Program-made: the position numbers and the translations under genes
Part shown: piece after piece, positions 1-8,141 of the stretch
Layout: each line of letters opens with the position of its first letter
Position numbering within the stretch: the stretch's first letter is position 1
The notes under the pieces: generated by a model
Databases searched by the model: none
Seen by the model: the letters and a program-made list of their open reading frames with translations, nothing else
Told to the model about the DNA's origin: nothing
DNA from: Pseudomonas coleopterorum
GTDB taxonomy: Bacteria; Pseudomonadota; Gammaproteobacteria; Pseudomonadales; Pseudomonadaceae
NCBI RefSeq assembly: GCF_900105555.1
Contig: NZ_FNTZ01000001.1
Coordinates: 2,604,001-2,668,000 of the forward strand
DNA length: 64,000 bases
Direction of reading: 5' to 3'

Positions 1-452
1 TTGCCGGCCACCGAAGCGATGTTGATGATGCGCCCGGCGCGGCGCGCCATCATGCCGGGCAGCACGGCCTTGGCGCAGAAGAACACGCTGGTGAGGTCGA
101 TGGCCAGGACTCGATTCCATTCGGCCGCGCTGACGTCCAGCAACGGCCCGGTCGAGACGATCCCGGCGTTGTTGACCAGAATGTCGATACCGCCCAGCGC
201 TCGTTCGATGGTCTCGACCATGGCCTGCACCTGGCCTTCGTCGGCCACGTCCACGGCCACGCCGATGGCGTCGATGCCCAGTTCGCACAATTGCCCGGCA
301 GCGGCGCTGGCGGCCGCGCCGTCGAGATCGGCAATCGCGACCCGCGCACCGCATTGACCCAGCGCCTGAGCGATGGCAAAGCCGATACCGCGCGCGGCAC
401 CGGTCACCACCGCCACCTGGCCGGTGATGGCAAGACTGATAGGGGCATTCAT
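1..452 (-). CDS. SDR family oxidoreductase, N-terminal part (runs off the left edge)
   Basis: This is the N-terminal ~150 residues of a short-chain dehydrogenase/reductase, read from an ATG at 452 and still open at base 1. The start gives MNAPISLAITGQVAVVTG, followed by the cofactor-binding TGAARGIG motif, an acidic residue after beta-2 (IADLDG, which suggests NAD preference), NNAG near residue 90, and the catalytic-serine strand IINIAS just before the edge. The YxxxK motif lies outside the window. It starts 46 bp after the stop of the sigma-54 activator on the same strand, so the two are probably co-transcribed. By context it may oxidise a hydroxyacyl intermediate of the catabolic module to the right, but the substrate cannot be read from the sequence. 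Confidence 0.9.
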   Translation of the reverse strand, partial: MNAPISLAITGQVAVVTGAARGIGFAIAQALGQCGARVAIADLDGAAASAAAGQLCELGIDAIGVAVDVADEGQVQAMVETIERALGGIDILVNNAGIVSTGPLLDVSAAEWNRVLAIDLTSVFFCAKAVLPGMMARRAGRIINIASVAG

Positions 453-498
453 TATTGTTGTTCCCTTGGTTGAAGAGCCTGCAGCGCAAAGCGGGTCG

Positions 499-1563
499 TC
501 AGGCCGGCTGGTAAACGCCCTGGGCGAGCTGGTCCTTGAGCGGCGGGATACCCAGCCGGCGCAACACTCGGTAAAGCGACGGCCGACAGATGCCCAGAGC
601 ACGGGCTGCCGCGGACATGTTCCAGCGGCAGGCGTTGAGCACATCCAGCACGTCGGCACGCTCGTCGACCGGCGTGGCCAGGGTGACCGAGCGGCGGATC
701 GGCGTGACGTTGGCAGGCGCTGCCTGGGTGGACGTAACCTGTTGCGCAACAAAATCCGCGGGCAGATCGCTGCGCTGAATGCGGCTGCCCTCCATCACCG
801 CGCAGGCATAGCGAATCACTGCACGCATCTGCCGCAGATTGCCTGGCCAGGGGTGATTGAGCAGCAGCGGCCAGACATCCGAAGCGATGACCTGCCGCGG
901 GTCGCAGCCGGGCAGTTCGCTGGCTACCATCCGGCAGACCAGTTCGGCGCGATCGGTACGCTCGCGCAGGGGCGGCAACTGCACGACGCCGGTGGCGATG
1001 CGATAGAACAGGTCTTCGCGAAAGGCGCCCTGCTCGACCAGGCCGGTGAGGTTCTGGTGGGTGGCGCAGATCAGCGCGAAGTCGACCTTGACGCTGCGCT
1101 CGGAACCCAGAGGGCTGACTTCGCGTTCGGCGATGACCCGCAGCAGGCGGGTTTGCTGTTCGAAGGGCATATCGCCGATCTCGTCGAGAAACAAGGTGCC
1201 GCCGTCGGCCTGCTGAACCTTGCCTTTCTTGCCGCAGGGCAACGCGCCGGAAAAGGCGCCGCGCGAGTAGCCGAACAGCTCGCTCTCGATCAGGCTTTCC
1301 GGAATGGAGGCGCAATTGAGCGCCACGCACTGGGCCCGATGGCGTTGACTGTGGGCATGCAGCGCGCGGGCCAGCACTTCCTTGCCGGTGCCAGTTTCGC
1401 CCTGAACGAGCACGGCGATGCCGCGTTCCATCAGGCGCAGGGCGCGGCGGAAGGCTTGGCGCACCTGTGGGTCGCTGTCGTTGGCGATATCGGAGTCGGG
1501 CAGTGCCGCGCAGGACAGTGCGGGCGAAGTGGTACGTGCAGTGTGTTCGCGAACGGAAGACAT
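499..1563 (-). CDS. sigma-54 dependent transcriptional activator (AAA+ and Fis HTH, no sensor domain)
   Basis: This is a bacterial enhancer-binding protein that drives sigma-54 RNA polymerase by ATP hydrolysis. The 354 residues hold Walker A GETGTGKE (about 55-62), a sigma-54 contact loop that reads GAFSGA rather than GAFTGA (102-107), Walker B GGTLFLDEIGD, the FREDLFYRI arginine-finger segment, and a C-terminal Fis-type helix-turn-helix (SAAARALGICRPSLYRVL). The insert after the loop resembles AcoR-family activators, yet only about 30 residues precede the AAA domain, so the usual GAF or receiver domain is missing. I chose the ATG at 1563 because AAAGGTG sits 8 bases upstream; an in-frame GTG at 1572 is the alternative. 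The divergent sigma-54 promoters at 6.6-6.9 kb are the obvious targets, by inference. Confidence 0.92.
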   Translation of the reverse strand: MSSVREHTARTTSPALSCAALPDSDIANDSDPQVRQAFRRALRLMERGIAVLVQGETGTGKEVLARALHAHSQRHRAQCVALNCASIPESLIESELFGYSRGAFSGALPCGKKGKVQQADGGTLFLDEIGDMPFEQQTRLLRVIAEREVSPLGSERSVKVDFALICATHQNLTGLVEQGAFREDLFYRIATGVVQLPPLRERTDRAELVCRMVASELPGCDPRQVIASDVWPLLLNHPWPGNLRQMRAVIRYACAVMEGSRIQRSDLPADFVAQQVTSTQAAPANVTPIRRSVTLATPVDERADVLDVLNACRWNMSAAARALGICRPSLYRVLRRLGIPPLKDQLAQGVYQPA

Positions 1564-1685
1564 CGGCGTCACCTTTTATTGTTTTATAGCTCGTGACTAT
1601 CTCGAGGTCTGGCGCTCGTGACGCAAGCCTCGACGCTGTGGCCATTTCACAATACGGCAGGCGGAGTTATGTTTTCCAATCCATA

Positions 1686-1702
1686 ATCAGGTACCCACTG
1701 AT
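1686..1702. promoter_or_regulatory. candidate LysR-type operator between divergent regulators
   Basis: ATCAG and CTGAT arms are separated by 7 bases, 16 bp before the LysR start codon, in the gap between the divergent sigma-54 activator and LysR genes. Placement and dyad symmetry fit an autoregulatory LysR site, but this rests on symmetry alone. Confidence 0.35.
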
Positions 1703-1717
1703 ACCTTTGCGAGCATC

Positions 1718-2620
1718 ATGATCGAGCTCAGGCATTTACAGTATTTTCGCGCGTTGGCCGAAACCCTGCACTTTGGCCGTGCCGCCGAGCGCCTGCACAT
1801 CTCCCAACCACCGCTGTCGCGGCAGATTGCGCTGCTGGAGCAAGAGCTGGGCGTGAAGCTGTTCGATCGCTCGCGGCGCCATGTGGAGTTGACCGATGCC
1901 GGCCAGCGGTTCTATCTGGACACCGGCACGGTGTTCGCCGCGTTCGAACAGGCCAAGCGCAATGCGCTGGCGGCGGCGCGGGGGGCGGCGGGTGAGTTGT
2001 CGGTAGGGTTCATGATGTCGACGGCCTACAGCGTCACCCCGGCCATCACCCGGCGCTACGCGGCGCAGTACCCGCAGGTGAACCTCAAGCTGACCGAAAC
2101 CCTGCCCATGGACCTGGCCCAGGACATCAGCAGCGGCAGCAAGGATGTGGCGATCATGTACCGGCCGCAGGATTGCAGCGGGCTGGAGACGGTAACTATT
2201 TACCGGGAGGAAATGACAGTGGTGCTGCCGCCGGGGCATCGGTTGCTCGAACAGCCGCTGATCGATCCGCGCGACCTGGCAGCGGAAACCTTCATCATCG
2301 TGCCACGCCGCATCGCCCCGGCGCTGCATGACATGATCGTCAATTACTGCCTGCAGCATGGCGTAACGCCCAATGTCGGGCTGGAAATCAACATGCAGCA
2401 GACCATCGTCAACCTGGTCGGTGAAGGCCTGGGCATCGCCATCGTGCCGCGCTCGATGCGCAACATGCGCCTGACCACCACCACCTTCCGCCCGCTGGTG
2501 GCGCCGCCGGTGGTCGAGGTGGTCGCGGTGTGGAAGGCCGACAACCACAACCCGTGCATTGCCACTTTCGTGGAAAGCGCCATGCGCGCGGGTGAAGAGG
2601 CGACGCTGCAGGATCAGTGA
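1718..2620 (+). CDS. LysR family transcriptional regulator
   Basis: This 300-residue protein has the typical LysR layout. The N-terminal winged HTH (MIELRHLQYFRALAETLHFGR, then AAERLHISQPPLSRQI and LEQELGVKLFDRS) is followed by a periplasmic-binding-like effector domain from about residue 90. The N-terminus resembles the CatR/BenM branch, whose members sense aromatic or small carboxylic acids; that is family knowledge and not proof of the ligand here. The gene is divergent from the sigma-54 activator and lies beside a TRAP/SDR operon, so it may add effector-specific control to the same module. Its end is followed by REP-like repeats. Confidence 0.92.
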   Translation: MIELRHLQYFRALAETLHFGRAAERLHISQPPLSRQIALLEQELGVKLFDRSRRHVELTDAGQRFYLDTGTVFAAFEQAKRNALAAARGAAGELSVGFMMSTAYSVTPAITRRYAAQYPQVNLKLTETLPMDLAQDISSGSKDVAIMYRPQDCSGLETVTIYREEMTVVLPPGHRLLEQPLIDPRDLAAETFIIVPRRIAPALHDMIVNYCLQHGVTPNVGLEINMQQTIVNLVGEGLGIAIVPRSMRNMRLTTTTFRPLVAPPVVEVVAVWKADNHNPCIATFVESAMRAGEEATLQDQ

Positions 2621-2678
2621 GGGGCGATACACCCTGGAGGCTGACCCGGCAGGTGAGCTGACATTGTGGGGGTAACAT

Positions 2679-2810
2679 TGTGGGAGCGGTGCCTTTGTAG
2701 CAGCGGCGCGAGCCGCGTCGGCGGTGCATGCGGTGTGTCTGATGTACCGAAGCGCGGCCTTCGCGGGCAGAGGGCTCGCCGCCCGCCCCGCTCCCATAGG
2801 AAGCTCCACT
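2679..2810. repeat. mixed REP-like elements
   Basis: The gap between the LysR gene and the SDR gene holds a GTGGGAGCGG half-element, a TTGTAGCAGCGGCGCGAGCC element and an inverted CCGCTCCCA half-element with internal CGCGGGCAGAGGGCTCGCC pairing. Two REP flavours are mixed within about 130 bp. Confidence 0.65.
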
Positions 2811-2855
2811 ACCCCAGGGATTTTGACCAGTCAGCGTTCGCGCTCGCCGACGCGC

Positions 2856-3635
2856 TCAGATTTCCAGAATGCCGGACGCCATATAGCCGCCGTCCACAGG
2901 AATCACATGACCGCTGATGTAGGAAGCATCGTCGGAGGCGAGGAAGGCCACCGCGCCGGCCATTTCCGCCGGGGTGCCGTAGCGGCGCATGGGCACGGCG
3001 CGGGCATAGGAGTCGCGGGTGGCGCTGGAGTGCAGGCGCTGGGTCAGTGGTGTATCCACCGGCCCCGGCGCGATGCCATTGACGGTGATGCCATACTCGG
3101 CCAGTTCGACCGCCATCTGCCGGGTCAGACCGATCACCGCAGCCTTAGACGTGCCATAGGCAGTGCGCCCCGTGCTCGCGCGCATGCCACTGATGGACGC
3201 GACGTTGATGATTCGCCCCCAGCCCTGCTCCTTCATCAGGCGCGCTGCCTGCTGACCGCACAACAGCGCACCGGTCACGTTGATGTTCAACACCCGCTGC
3301 CAATCGGCCAGGTCGCAGTCCAGAAAGGCCTGGGTCCTGGCGATGCCGGCATTGTTCACCAGCACGTCGCAGCGCGACAGACCGGCGAACACCTCGGCGA
3401 TCGACTGCGCATCACCGATATCGATCACCACCGCACGCGCCTCGATACCCTGGGCGTGCAAACCGGCGACCATTTCTTCGGCGGCGCCGCGGTTGATGTC
3501 GGCCACCACCACACTGTGGCCGTCCTCGCCAAGGCGCTGGGCGATCGCCGCGCCAATGCCCATGGCCGCGCCGGTGATGAAGGCCACCCGGCCCTCGCCG
3601 CTCTTGCTGGGAAGCTTTCTGACTGCTTGGCTCAT
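2856..3635 (-). CDS. SDR family oxidoreductase (FabG-like fold)
   Basis: This is a complete 259-residue classical short-chain dehydrogenase. It has the cofactor motif TGAAMGIG, an Asp after beta-2 (VADINRG, suggesting NAD), NNAG, the catalytic serine in IINVASISG, and YGTSK as the YxxxK catalytic pair. The PGPVDTPL and VDGGY segments match the family C-terminal pattern. I take the ATG at 3635; a longer in-frame extension to 3770 would overlap the transporter gene and has no family similarity. It is the last gene of the operon DctP - DctQM - SDR, starting 13 bp past the stop of DctQM. The likely job is dehydrogenation of a hydroxy acid or hydroxyacyl intermediate imported by the TRAP system, inferred from context. 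Confidence 0.93.
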   Translation of the reverse strand: MSQAVRKLPSKSGEGRVAFITGAAMGIGAAIAQRLGEDGHSVVVADINRGAAEEMVAGLHAQGIEARAVVIDIGDAQSIAEVFAGLSRCDVLVNNAGIARTQAFLDCDLADWQRVLNINVTGALLCGQQAARLMKEQGWGRIINVASISGMRASTGRTAYGTSKAAVIGLTRQMAVELAEYGITVNGIAPGPVDTPLTQRLHSSATRDSYARAVPMRRYGTPAEMAGAVAFLASDDASYISGHVIPVDGGYMASGILEI

Positions 3636-3648
3636 GACCAGGACTCTC

Positions 3649-5532
3649 TTAAAGGAAACCGATGGAAATCCACGGAAAACAGGCAACGATGACCAGCGCC
3701 ACCACCAATGCTGCCAGGTAGCCCCAGACGCGGCGGATGACATGGTCGGACGGCGTCTTGCTGATCGCACAGGCGGCGTAGAAACCCACGCCCAGGGGCG
3801 GCGCGAACAGGCCGATGCCCATGGCCAGGATCACCACCATGGCGTAGTGCACCGGATGGATGCCGAGCATTTCGGCGAGCGGGAACATCAATGGGCCGAA
3901 CAGCACGATGGCTGGGATGCCTTCGAGCACGCTGCCCAGAATCAGGAAGGTCACGATGGTGACGAACATGAAGCCGATGGCGCCGCCCGGAATTTCGCTG
4001 ATCAGCTCGACCAGATTGGCCGAGAACCCCGACTGGGTCAGCGCCCAGGCCATGGCCGAAGCCATGCCGATGATCAACAGGATCGCCCCGGACAGCGCCG
4101 CGGCCTCAATCATCATCGGGTAGACCTTGCGGAACTCGATGTGGCGCATGAACAGGTGCATCACCAAGCCCACCAGCACCACATAGGCCACGCCGATGGT
4201 CGAGACTTCGGTAGCCGTGGCCGCACCTTCGAGCACCGCCACGCGGATCAGCAATGGCAAGGCCAGGGCCGGCAGCGCGACCATGAAGGTCTTCGCCACC
4301 ACCGACATCGGTGCCCGCTTGACGGTGGGCATGGCTTCCTTGCGCGAGCGCCACCAGCAGACGATGGCGATGACCACGGTGGCCACCACCGCTGGCATCA
4401 GGCCGCCGATGAACAGCGCGGTGATCGAGACGCTGCACACGGCGCCGATGGTGATCAGCACCAGGCTGGGCGGAATGGTTTCGGTCATCGCCCCGGTGGC
4501 AGCCAGCAAGGCGGCCAGCTCTTCGGGCTCGGAGCCGCGCTTCTTCATTTCCGGAAACAGTGCCGGCGCCACAGCAGCCATGTCGGCCACTTTGGAGCCG
4601 GAAATCCCCGATACCAGGAACATGGCGCCGAGCAGCACGTATTGCAGACCGCCGCGCACATGCCCCAGCAGCGAGGCCATGAAGTCGATCAGCGTGCGGG
4701 CCATGCCCGACAGCTGCAGCACCACGCCCAGCAGGACGAACAGCGGCACGGCGAGCAGCACCATGTGCGACATGCCCTCGTCCATGCGACCGACGACGAT
4801 GGACAACGGGGCATGGGTCGCCAGCGCCAGATAGGCCATGGTGGCGGTGCCGAAAGCGAACGCGATCGGGATGCCCCCGAACACGCAGGCGCCCAGCAGC
4901 ACCAGGAAGAATACCACCAGGTTGTAGTTGCCGATCTCGGCGAGCAGCGGCTGGGCCAGCCACAGCGTACCGCCCACCACGGCGACCACGGCCACCCCGG
5001 CCACGAACTGGCGCAGGGTGGAATAGCGGGCCATGCGCGCGACCGCCGCCAGCAGCATGAGCATGGCGCCGACCGGCAGCGCGGCGGCGCGCACGCCGTC
5101 GGGAATGCCCAGGGCCGGCGTGGTGATCGCCATCTGCTCGTGGGAGTGGACCATCGCCGGGGTGATGATCATGGCCACGAACAGCACCACGATCAGCGCC
5201 GACAAAGTTTCGCTGAAACCGCGCCAGGCCGGCGGCAGCTTGTTGACCAGCGCCGACATGCGCATGTGCTCGCCCCGATCGAGCGCCAGCACGGCGCCGA
5301 ACATCGCCAGCCAGATGAACAGCGACGAGGCCAGCTCGTCGGTCCACACCAGCGGGTTGTGAAACACGTAGCGCGAGACGACGCCGGCGAGCAGCACGCA
5401 GGTTTCCACCAGCATCAAGGCCACGGCAAGCACCTCGACCACGCGCATGGCGCAGCGGTTGAGGCAGGTCAGCGCCCGGGCCGGCAGGCGCATGGCAACG
5501 GTTTCGGCCGGCATCGCCTCGGCGCTCATCAT
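3649..5532 (-). CDS. TRAP transporter fused permease (DctQ-DctM fusion)
   Basis: This 627-residue inner-membrane protein combines both TRAP membrane subunits. Residues about 1-180 are the four-helix small subunit (including VVSRYVFHNPLVWTDELASS, typical of DctQ). From about residue 200 the large subunit follows, with many hydrophobic segments and the DctM hallmarks GIPIAFAFG, GSKVADMAAV and IPPSLVLI. TRAP transporters import organic acids using an ion gradient. The start codon overlaps the stop of the DctP gene by 4 bases (ATGA), so translation is coupled. It belongs to the DctP - DctQM - SDR operon behind a sigma-54 promoter. Confidence 0.95.
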   Translation of the reverse strand: MMSAEAMPAETVAMRLPARALTCLNRCAMRVVEVLAVALMLVETCVLLAGVVSRYVFHNPLVWTDELASSLFIWLAMFGAVLALDRGEHMRMSALVNKLPPAWRGFSETLSALIVVLFVAMIITPAMVHSHEQMAITTPALGIPDGVRAAALPVGAMLMLLAAVARMARYSTLRQFVAGVAVVAVVGGTLWLAQPLLAEIGNYNLVVFFLVLLGACVFGGIPIAFAFGTATMAYLALATHAPLSIVVGRMDEGMSHMVLLAVPLFVLLGVVLQLSGMARTLIDFMASLLGHVRGGLQYVLLGAMFLVSGISGSKVADMAAVAPALFPEMKKRGSEPEELAALLAATGAMTETIPPSLVLITIGAVCSVSITALFIGGLMPAVVATVVIAIVCWWRSRKEAMPTVKRAPMSVVAKTFMVALPALALPLLIRVAVLEGAATATEVSTIGVAYVVLVGLVMHLFMRHIEFRKVYPMMIEAAALSGAILLIIGMASAMAWALTQSGFSANLVELISEIPGGAIGFMFVTIVTFLILGSVLEGIPAIVLFGPLMFPLAEMLGIHPVHYAMVVILAMGIGLFAPPLGVGFYAACAISKTPSDHVIRRVWGYLAALVVALVIVACFPWISIGFL

Positions 5533-6560
5533 GCCAGCTTCCCGGAGTATTTTTCGAGGATGGCCCAGGCGGCCTCACCGAACTTCTCGTGCCAGTCGGC
5601 GTAATAGTTGGCGCTGCGCAGCTTCTCGCGGAACGCCTGCGGCTCGGTGTCGGCCAGCTCCAGGCCTTTTTCCTTGAGGGTGTCGCGGATGCTGCCCTGC
5701 AAGGCGGCCAGGTCGGCGCGCTGGCCCATGACCGCAGCATCGATGTGCTTGCGCACCACCGCCTGCACGTCGGCCGGCAGGCGGGCGAACGACTTGCTGT
5801 TACCGAGCATCCAGAAGCCGTCCCAGACATGGTTGGTCAGCGAGCAGTACTTCTGCACTTCATAGAGTTTGGCCGACGACACCAGGGTCAGCGGGTTTTC
5901 CTGACCTTCGACGATGCGCGTCTGCAGGGCCGAATACACTTCGGCGAAATTGATGCTGGTGGGCGCCGCCTCGAATGCCTTGAAGATCGACATGATGATC
6001 GGACTGGGTGGCACGCGCAGCTTCATGCCCACCAGATCTTCGGGCTTGAGTACCGGGCGAGTGCTGGTGGTGGTGACGCGAAAGCCGTTGTCCCACATCT
6101 TGTCGAAGGCGAACAGGGTTTCGGTCTTGGCGATCTCGCTGCGCACATGGGCGCCCAGGTCGCCGTCCATCGCGCTCCAGACCTGATCGTAGTCCTTGAA
6201 GGCAAAACCCACGGCGCTGATCTGCACCGAAGGCACCAGGGTACCGAGGATGACCGGCGACAACGCGAACAGGTCCACCGCGCCGGAACGCACCTGAGCC
6301 AGGGTATCGGTGTCGCTGCCCAGCTGGCTGCTGGGGAACACCTGGATCTGCACCGCGCCGTTGGTTTCTTCCTTGATGGCCTTGGCCATTTCCCGCGCCC
6401 GCACGTTCATCGGGTGAATCATGGGCAGGTTGTTGGCGAACTTGAGCCTGAAATCCGCCGCCTCGCTGCGTGGGCTGAACAAGCCCAGCCCCGTGGCGGC
6501 GACGGCCGCCGATGCGAGGGTGGCGGTCTTGATGAAACGGCGGCGCGAGAAATCACTCAT
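5529..6560 (-). CDS. TRAP transporter substrate-binding protein (DctP family), Tat-exported
   Basis: This 343-residue solute receptor delivers a ligand, usually a carboxylate, to the TRAP permease in the periplasm. The N-terminus carries a twin-arginine signal with SRRRFIK at residues 5-11, followed by a hydrophobic stretch (ATLASAAVAATGLG). Export through Tat rather than Sec is seen in a subset of DctP proteins. The mature part shows the family pattern, with KLRVPPSPI around the ligand-binding arginine and EVYSALQTRIVEGQENPL. It is the first gene of its operon, divergent from the thiolase operon and 73 bp downstream of the predicted start of the sigma-54 promoter at 6644-6659. Confidence 0.95.
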   Translation of the reverse strand: MSDFSRRRFIKTATLASAAVAATGLGLFSPRSEAADFRLKFANNLPMIHPMNVRAREMAKAIKEETNGAVQIQVFPSSQLGSDTDTLAQVRSGAVDLFALSPVILGTLVPSVQISAVGFAFKDYDQVWSAMDGDLGAHVRSEIAKTETLFAFDKMWDNGFRVTTTSTRPVLKPEDLVGMKLRVPPSPIIMSIFKAFEAAPTSINFAEVYSALQTRIVEGQENPLTLVSSAKLYEVQKYCSLTNHVWDGFWMLGNSKSFARLPADVQAVVRKHIDAAVMGQRADLAALQGSIRDTLKEKGLELADTEPQAFREKLRSANYYADWHEKFGEAAWAILEKYSGKLA

Positions 6561-6643
6561 GTAGCTCTCCTGACCTTCTTGTTTTTATTGACCAGCTTTC
6601 ATTCACCGGGCTGCCGGGGCAGGCGCTGGGGTACCGGTGAGAA

Positions 6644-6659
6644 AGCAAATCGGGTGCCA
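6644..6659 (-). promoter_or_regulatory. sigma-54 (-24/-12) promoter for the TRAP-SDR operon
   Basis: On the minus strand the site reads TGGCACCCGATTTGCT. Consensus is TGGCAYG-N4-TTGCW; the invariant GG and GC are present with exactly 10 bases between them. The predicted start is near 6633, 73 bp before the DctP start codon. Only one consensus position, the G after TGGCAC, differs. Confidence 0.85.
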
Positions 6660-6798
6660 CCCCTGCCCGACCCGCCGAAAAACCGTGCCCATCGGCGTGA
6701 AGCGAACAGCAAGCTGCTGTTTTGTCTGAACAAACTCGTATCGATGTGAATGTATCCGCAGATGTCAGGCGCCAAGCCCTGCCCGGCTCGATGTAACA

Positions 6799-6853
6799 GG
6801 TGTCTCCCTCAGGTGTCGCCCGGCACCGACGAAGCGACACCTGCGGCGACACC
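6799..6853. promoter_or_regulatory. four-arm palindromic upstream activator site
   Basis: Four 9-base arms are arranged symmetrically: GGTGTCTCC (6799-6807), GGTGTCGCC (6812-6820), AGCGACACC (6833-6841) and GGCGACACC (6845-6853). The two left arms face the two right arms, and 6812-6820 is the exact reverse complement of 6845-6853. The centre lies about 106 bp before one predicted sigma-54 start and 193 bp before the other, a normal distance for an enhancer-binding protein with a Fis-type HTH. Binding by the activator encoded at 499-1563 is inferred. Confidence 0.75.
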
Positions 6854-6904
6854 CGACGTCTGCTGGGTAACAGCCAGCCCGCCGCCGGCTGGCGTTTCAA
6901 GGCC

Positions 6905-6921
6905 TTGGCACCGCTCTTGCT
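6905..6921 (+). promoter_or_regulatory. sigma-54 (-24/-12) promoter for the thiolase operon
   Basis: The site reads TTGGCACCGCTCTTGCT, with GG and GC separated by exactly 10 bases. It matches the consensus at all but one position. Transcription would start near 6932, about 40 bases before the thiolase ATG. Confidence 0.88.
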
Positions 6922-6971
6922 ATCGTCCTTGGCAAACAACATCAACAAGCCTTCAATCGAGGACACACCTC

Positions 6972-8141
6972 ATGGGTTCGCCAGTCATCAGCGGTTGGTA
7001 CCACTCCCCCTTCGGCAAATTCGACCAGCTCGATCCCGAGCAGATGATGGCCGATGCGGCCGTGGGTGCGCTCGAACATGCCGGGCTGGACGCCGAGCAG
7101 ATCGATTCGGTCCACGTCGGCCATTTCAATGCCGGCTTCCTGTATCAGGACTTTCCCTCCGCGCTGCTCGCCAATCATATTCCGGCGCTGCGCTTCACCC
7201 CGTCGGTACGCCTGGAAAACGCCTGCTCCACCGGCTCGGCAGCCATCCACTCGGCGCTGCAAACGGTGCTCTCGGGGCAGGCTCGGCACGCGCTGGTGGT
7301 GGGCTTCGAGAAGATGAACACGCTGCCCACCGACGAGGTCGGCAAGATCCTGCTCAAGTGCTGCTACGCCAAGGAGGAAGCGCAGATCGAAGGTGGCTTC
7401 GCCGGGGTGTTCGGCACCATCGCCCAGACCTACTTCGAGCGCTACGGCGACCAGTCCGACGCGCTGGCGATGATTGCCGCGAAAAACCACGCCAACGGCG
7501 CACTGAACCCCTACGCGCACATGCGCCGCGACCTGGGCTACGACTTCTGTCGCGAGCCGTCGGCGAAGAACCCGTTCGTGGCCGGACCGCTCAAGCGCAC
7601 CGACTGCTCGCTGATCACCGACGGCGCCGCCGCGCTGGTGATCAGCCGCGACGACCACGCGCCCGGCCGGGGCCAGGCGATCAGCTTCAGGGCGGCGGTG
7701 CAGGTCAACGACTACCTGCCGCTGTCGCGCCGCGATCCGACGGTGTTCGAAGGCGCCGCGCGGGCCTGGCAACAGGCGCTGGACACCGCAGGGCTGAGCC
7801 TGGCTGATCTGTCGCTGGTGGAAACCCATGACTGCTTCACCATTGCCGAGCTGCTGGAGTACGAGGCCATGGGCCTGGCCGAGCGTGGCCAGGGCGCGCG
7901 GGTGATTGCCGAAGGCATCAGCCGCAAGGACGGTCGCCTACCGGTCAACCCGTCCGGCGGGCTCAAGTCCAAGGGCCACCCGATCGGTGCCACCGGGGTG
8001 TCGATGCACGTGATGGCGGCCATGCAGCTCAGCGGCCAGGCCGGCGACATGCAATTGGCCAAGGCCGATCGCGCCGGCGTCTTCAACATGGGCGGCGCGG
8101 CGGTGACCAACTACGTGAGCATTCTGGAGCGCGTGCAATGA
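6972..8141 (+). CDS. thiolase family protein (acetyl-CoA acetyltransferase, SCP2-thiolase type)
   Basis: This 389-residue thiolase cleaves or forms a beta-ketoacyl-CoA. The nucleophilic cysteine is Cys85 in NACSTGSAA. The ligand and base motifs ETHDCFTIAE and NPSGGLKSKGHPIGATG follow the non-decarboxylating SCP2/SCPx-like branch rather than the classical FadA branch. Such thiolases often pair with a small OB-fold protein in archaea and actinobacteria; no such gene is seen here. I chose the ATG at 6972, preceded by GAGGA, because the upstream in-frame extension would run through the promoter. It is first in a tightly overlapping four-gene operon: its stop overlaps the ligase start (ATGA). The true acyl substrate is unknown. 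Confidence 0.93.
   Translation: MGSPVISGWYHSPFGKFDQLDPEQMMADAAVGALEHAGLDAEQIDSVHVGHFNAGFLYQDFPSALLANHIPALRFTPSVRLENACSTGSAAIHSALQTVLSGQARHALVVGFEKMNTLPTDEVGKILLKCCYAKEEAQIEGGFAGVFGTIAQTYFERYGDQSDALAMIAAKNHANGALNPYAHMRRDLGYDFCREPSAKNPFVAGPLKRTDCSLITDGAAALVISRDDHAPGRGQAISFRAAVQVNDYLPLSRRDPTVFEGAARAWQQALDTAGLSLADLSLVETHDCFTIAELLEYEAMGLAERGQGARVIAEGISRKDGRLPVNPSGGLKSKGHPIGATGVSMHVMAAMQLSGQAGDMQLAKADRAGVFNMGGAAVTNYVSILERVQ

Noticed and set aside
3280..5604. 774-residue open frame on the plus strand
   Set aside because: It is the antisense of the TRAP DctQM gene, extremely rich in His, Gln and Arg and without domains.
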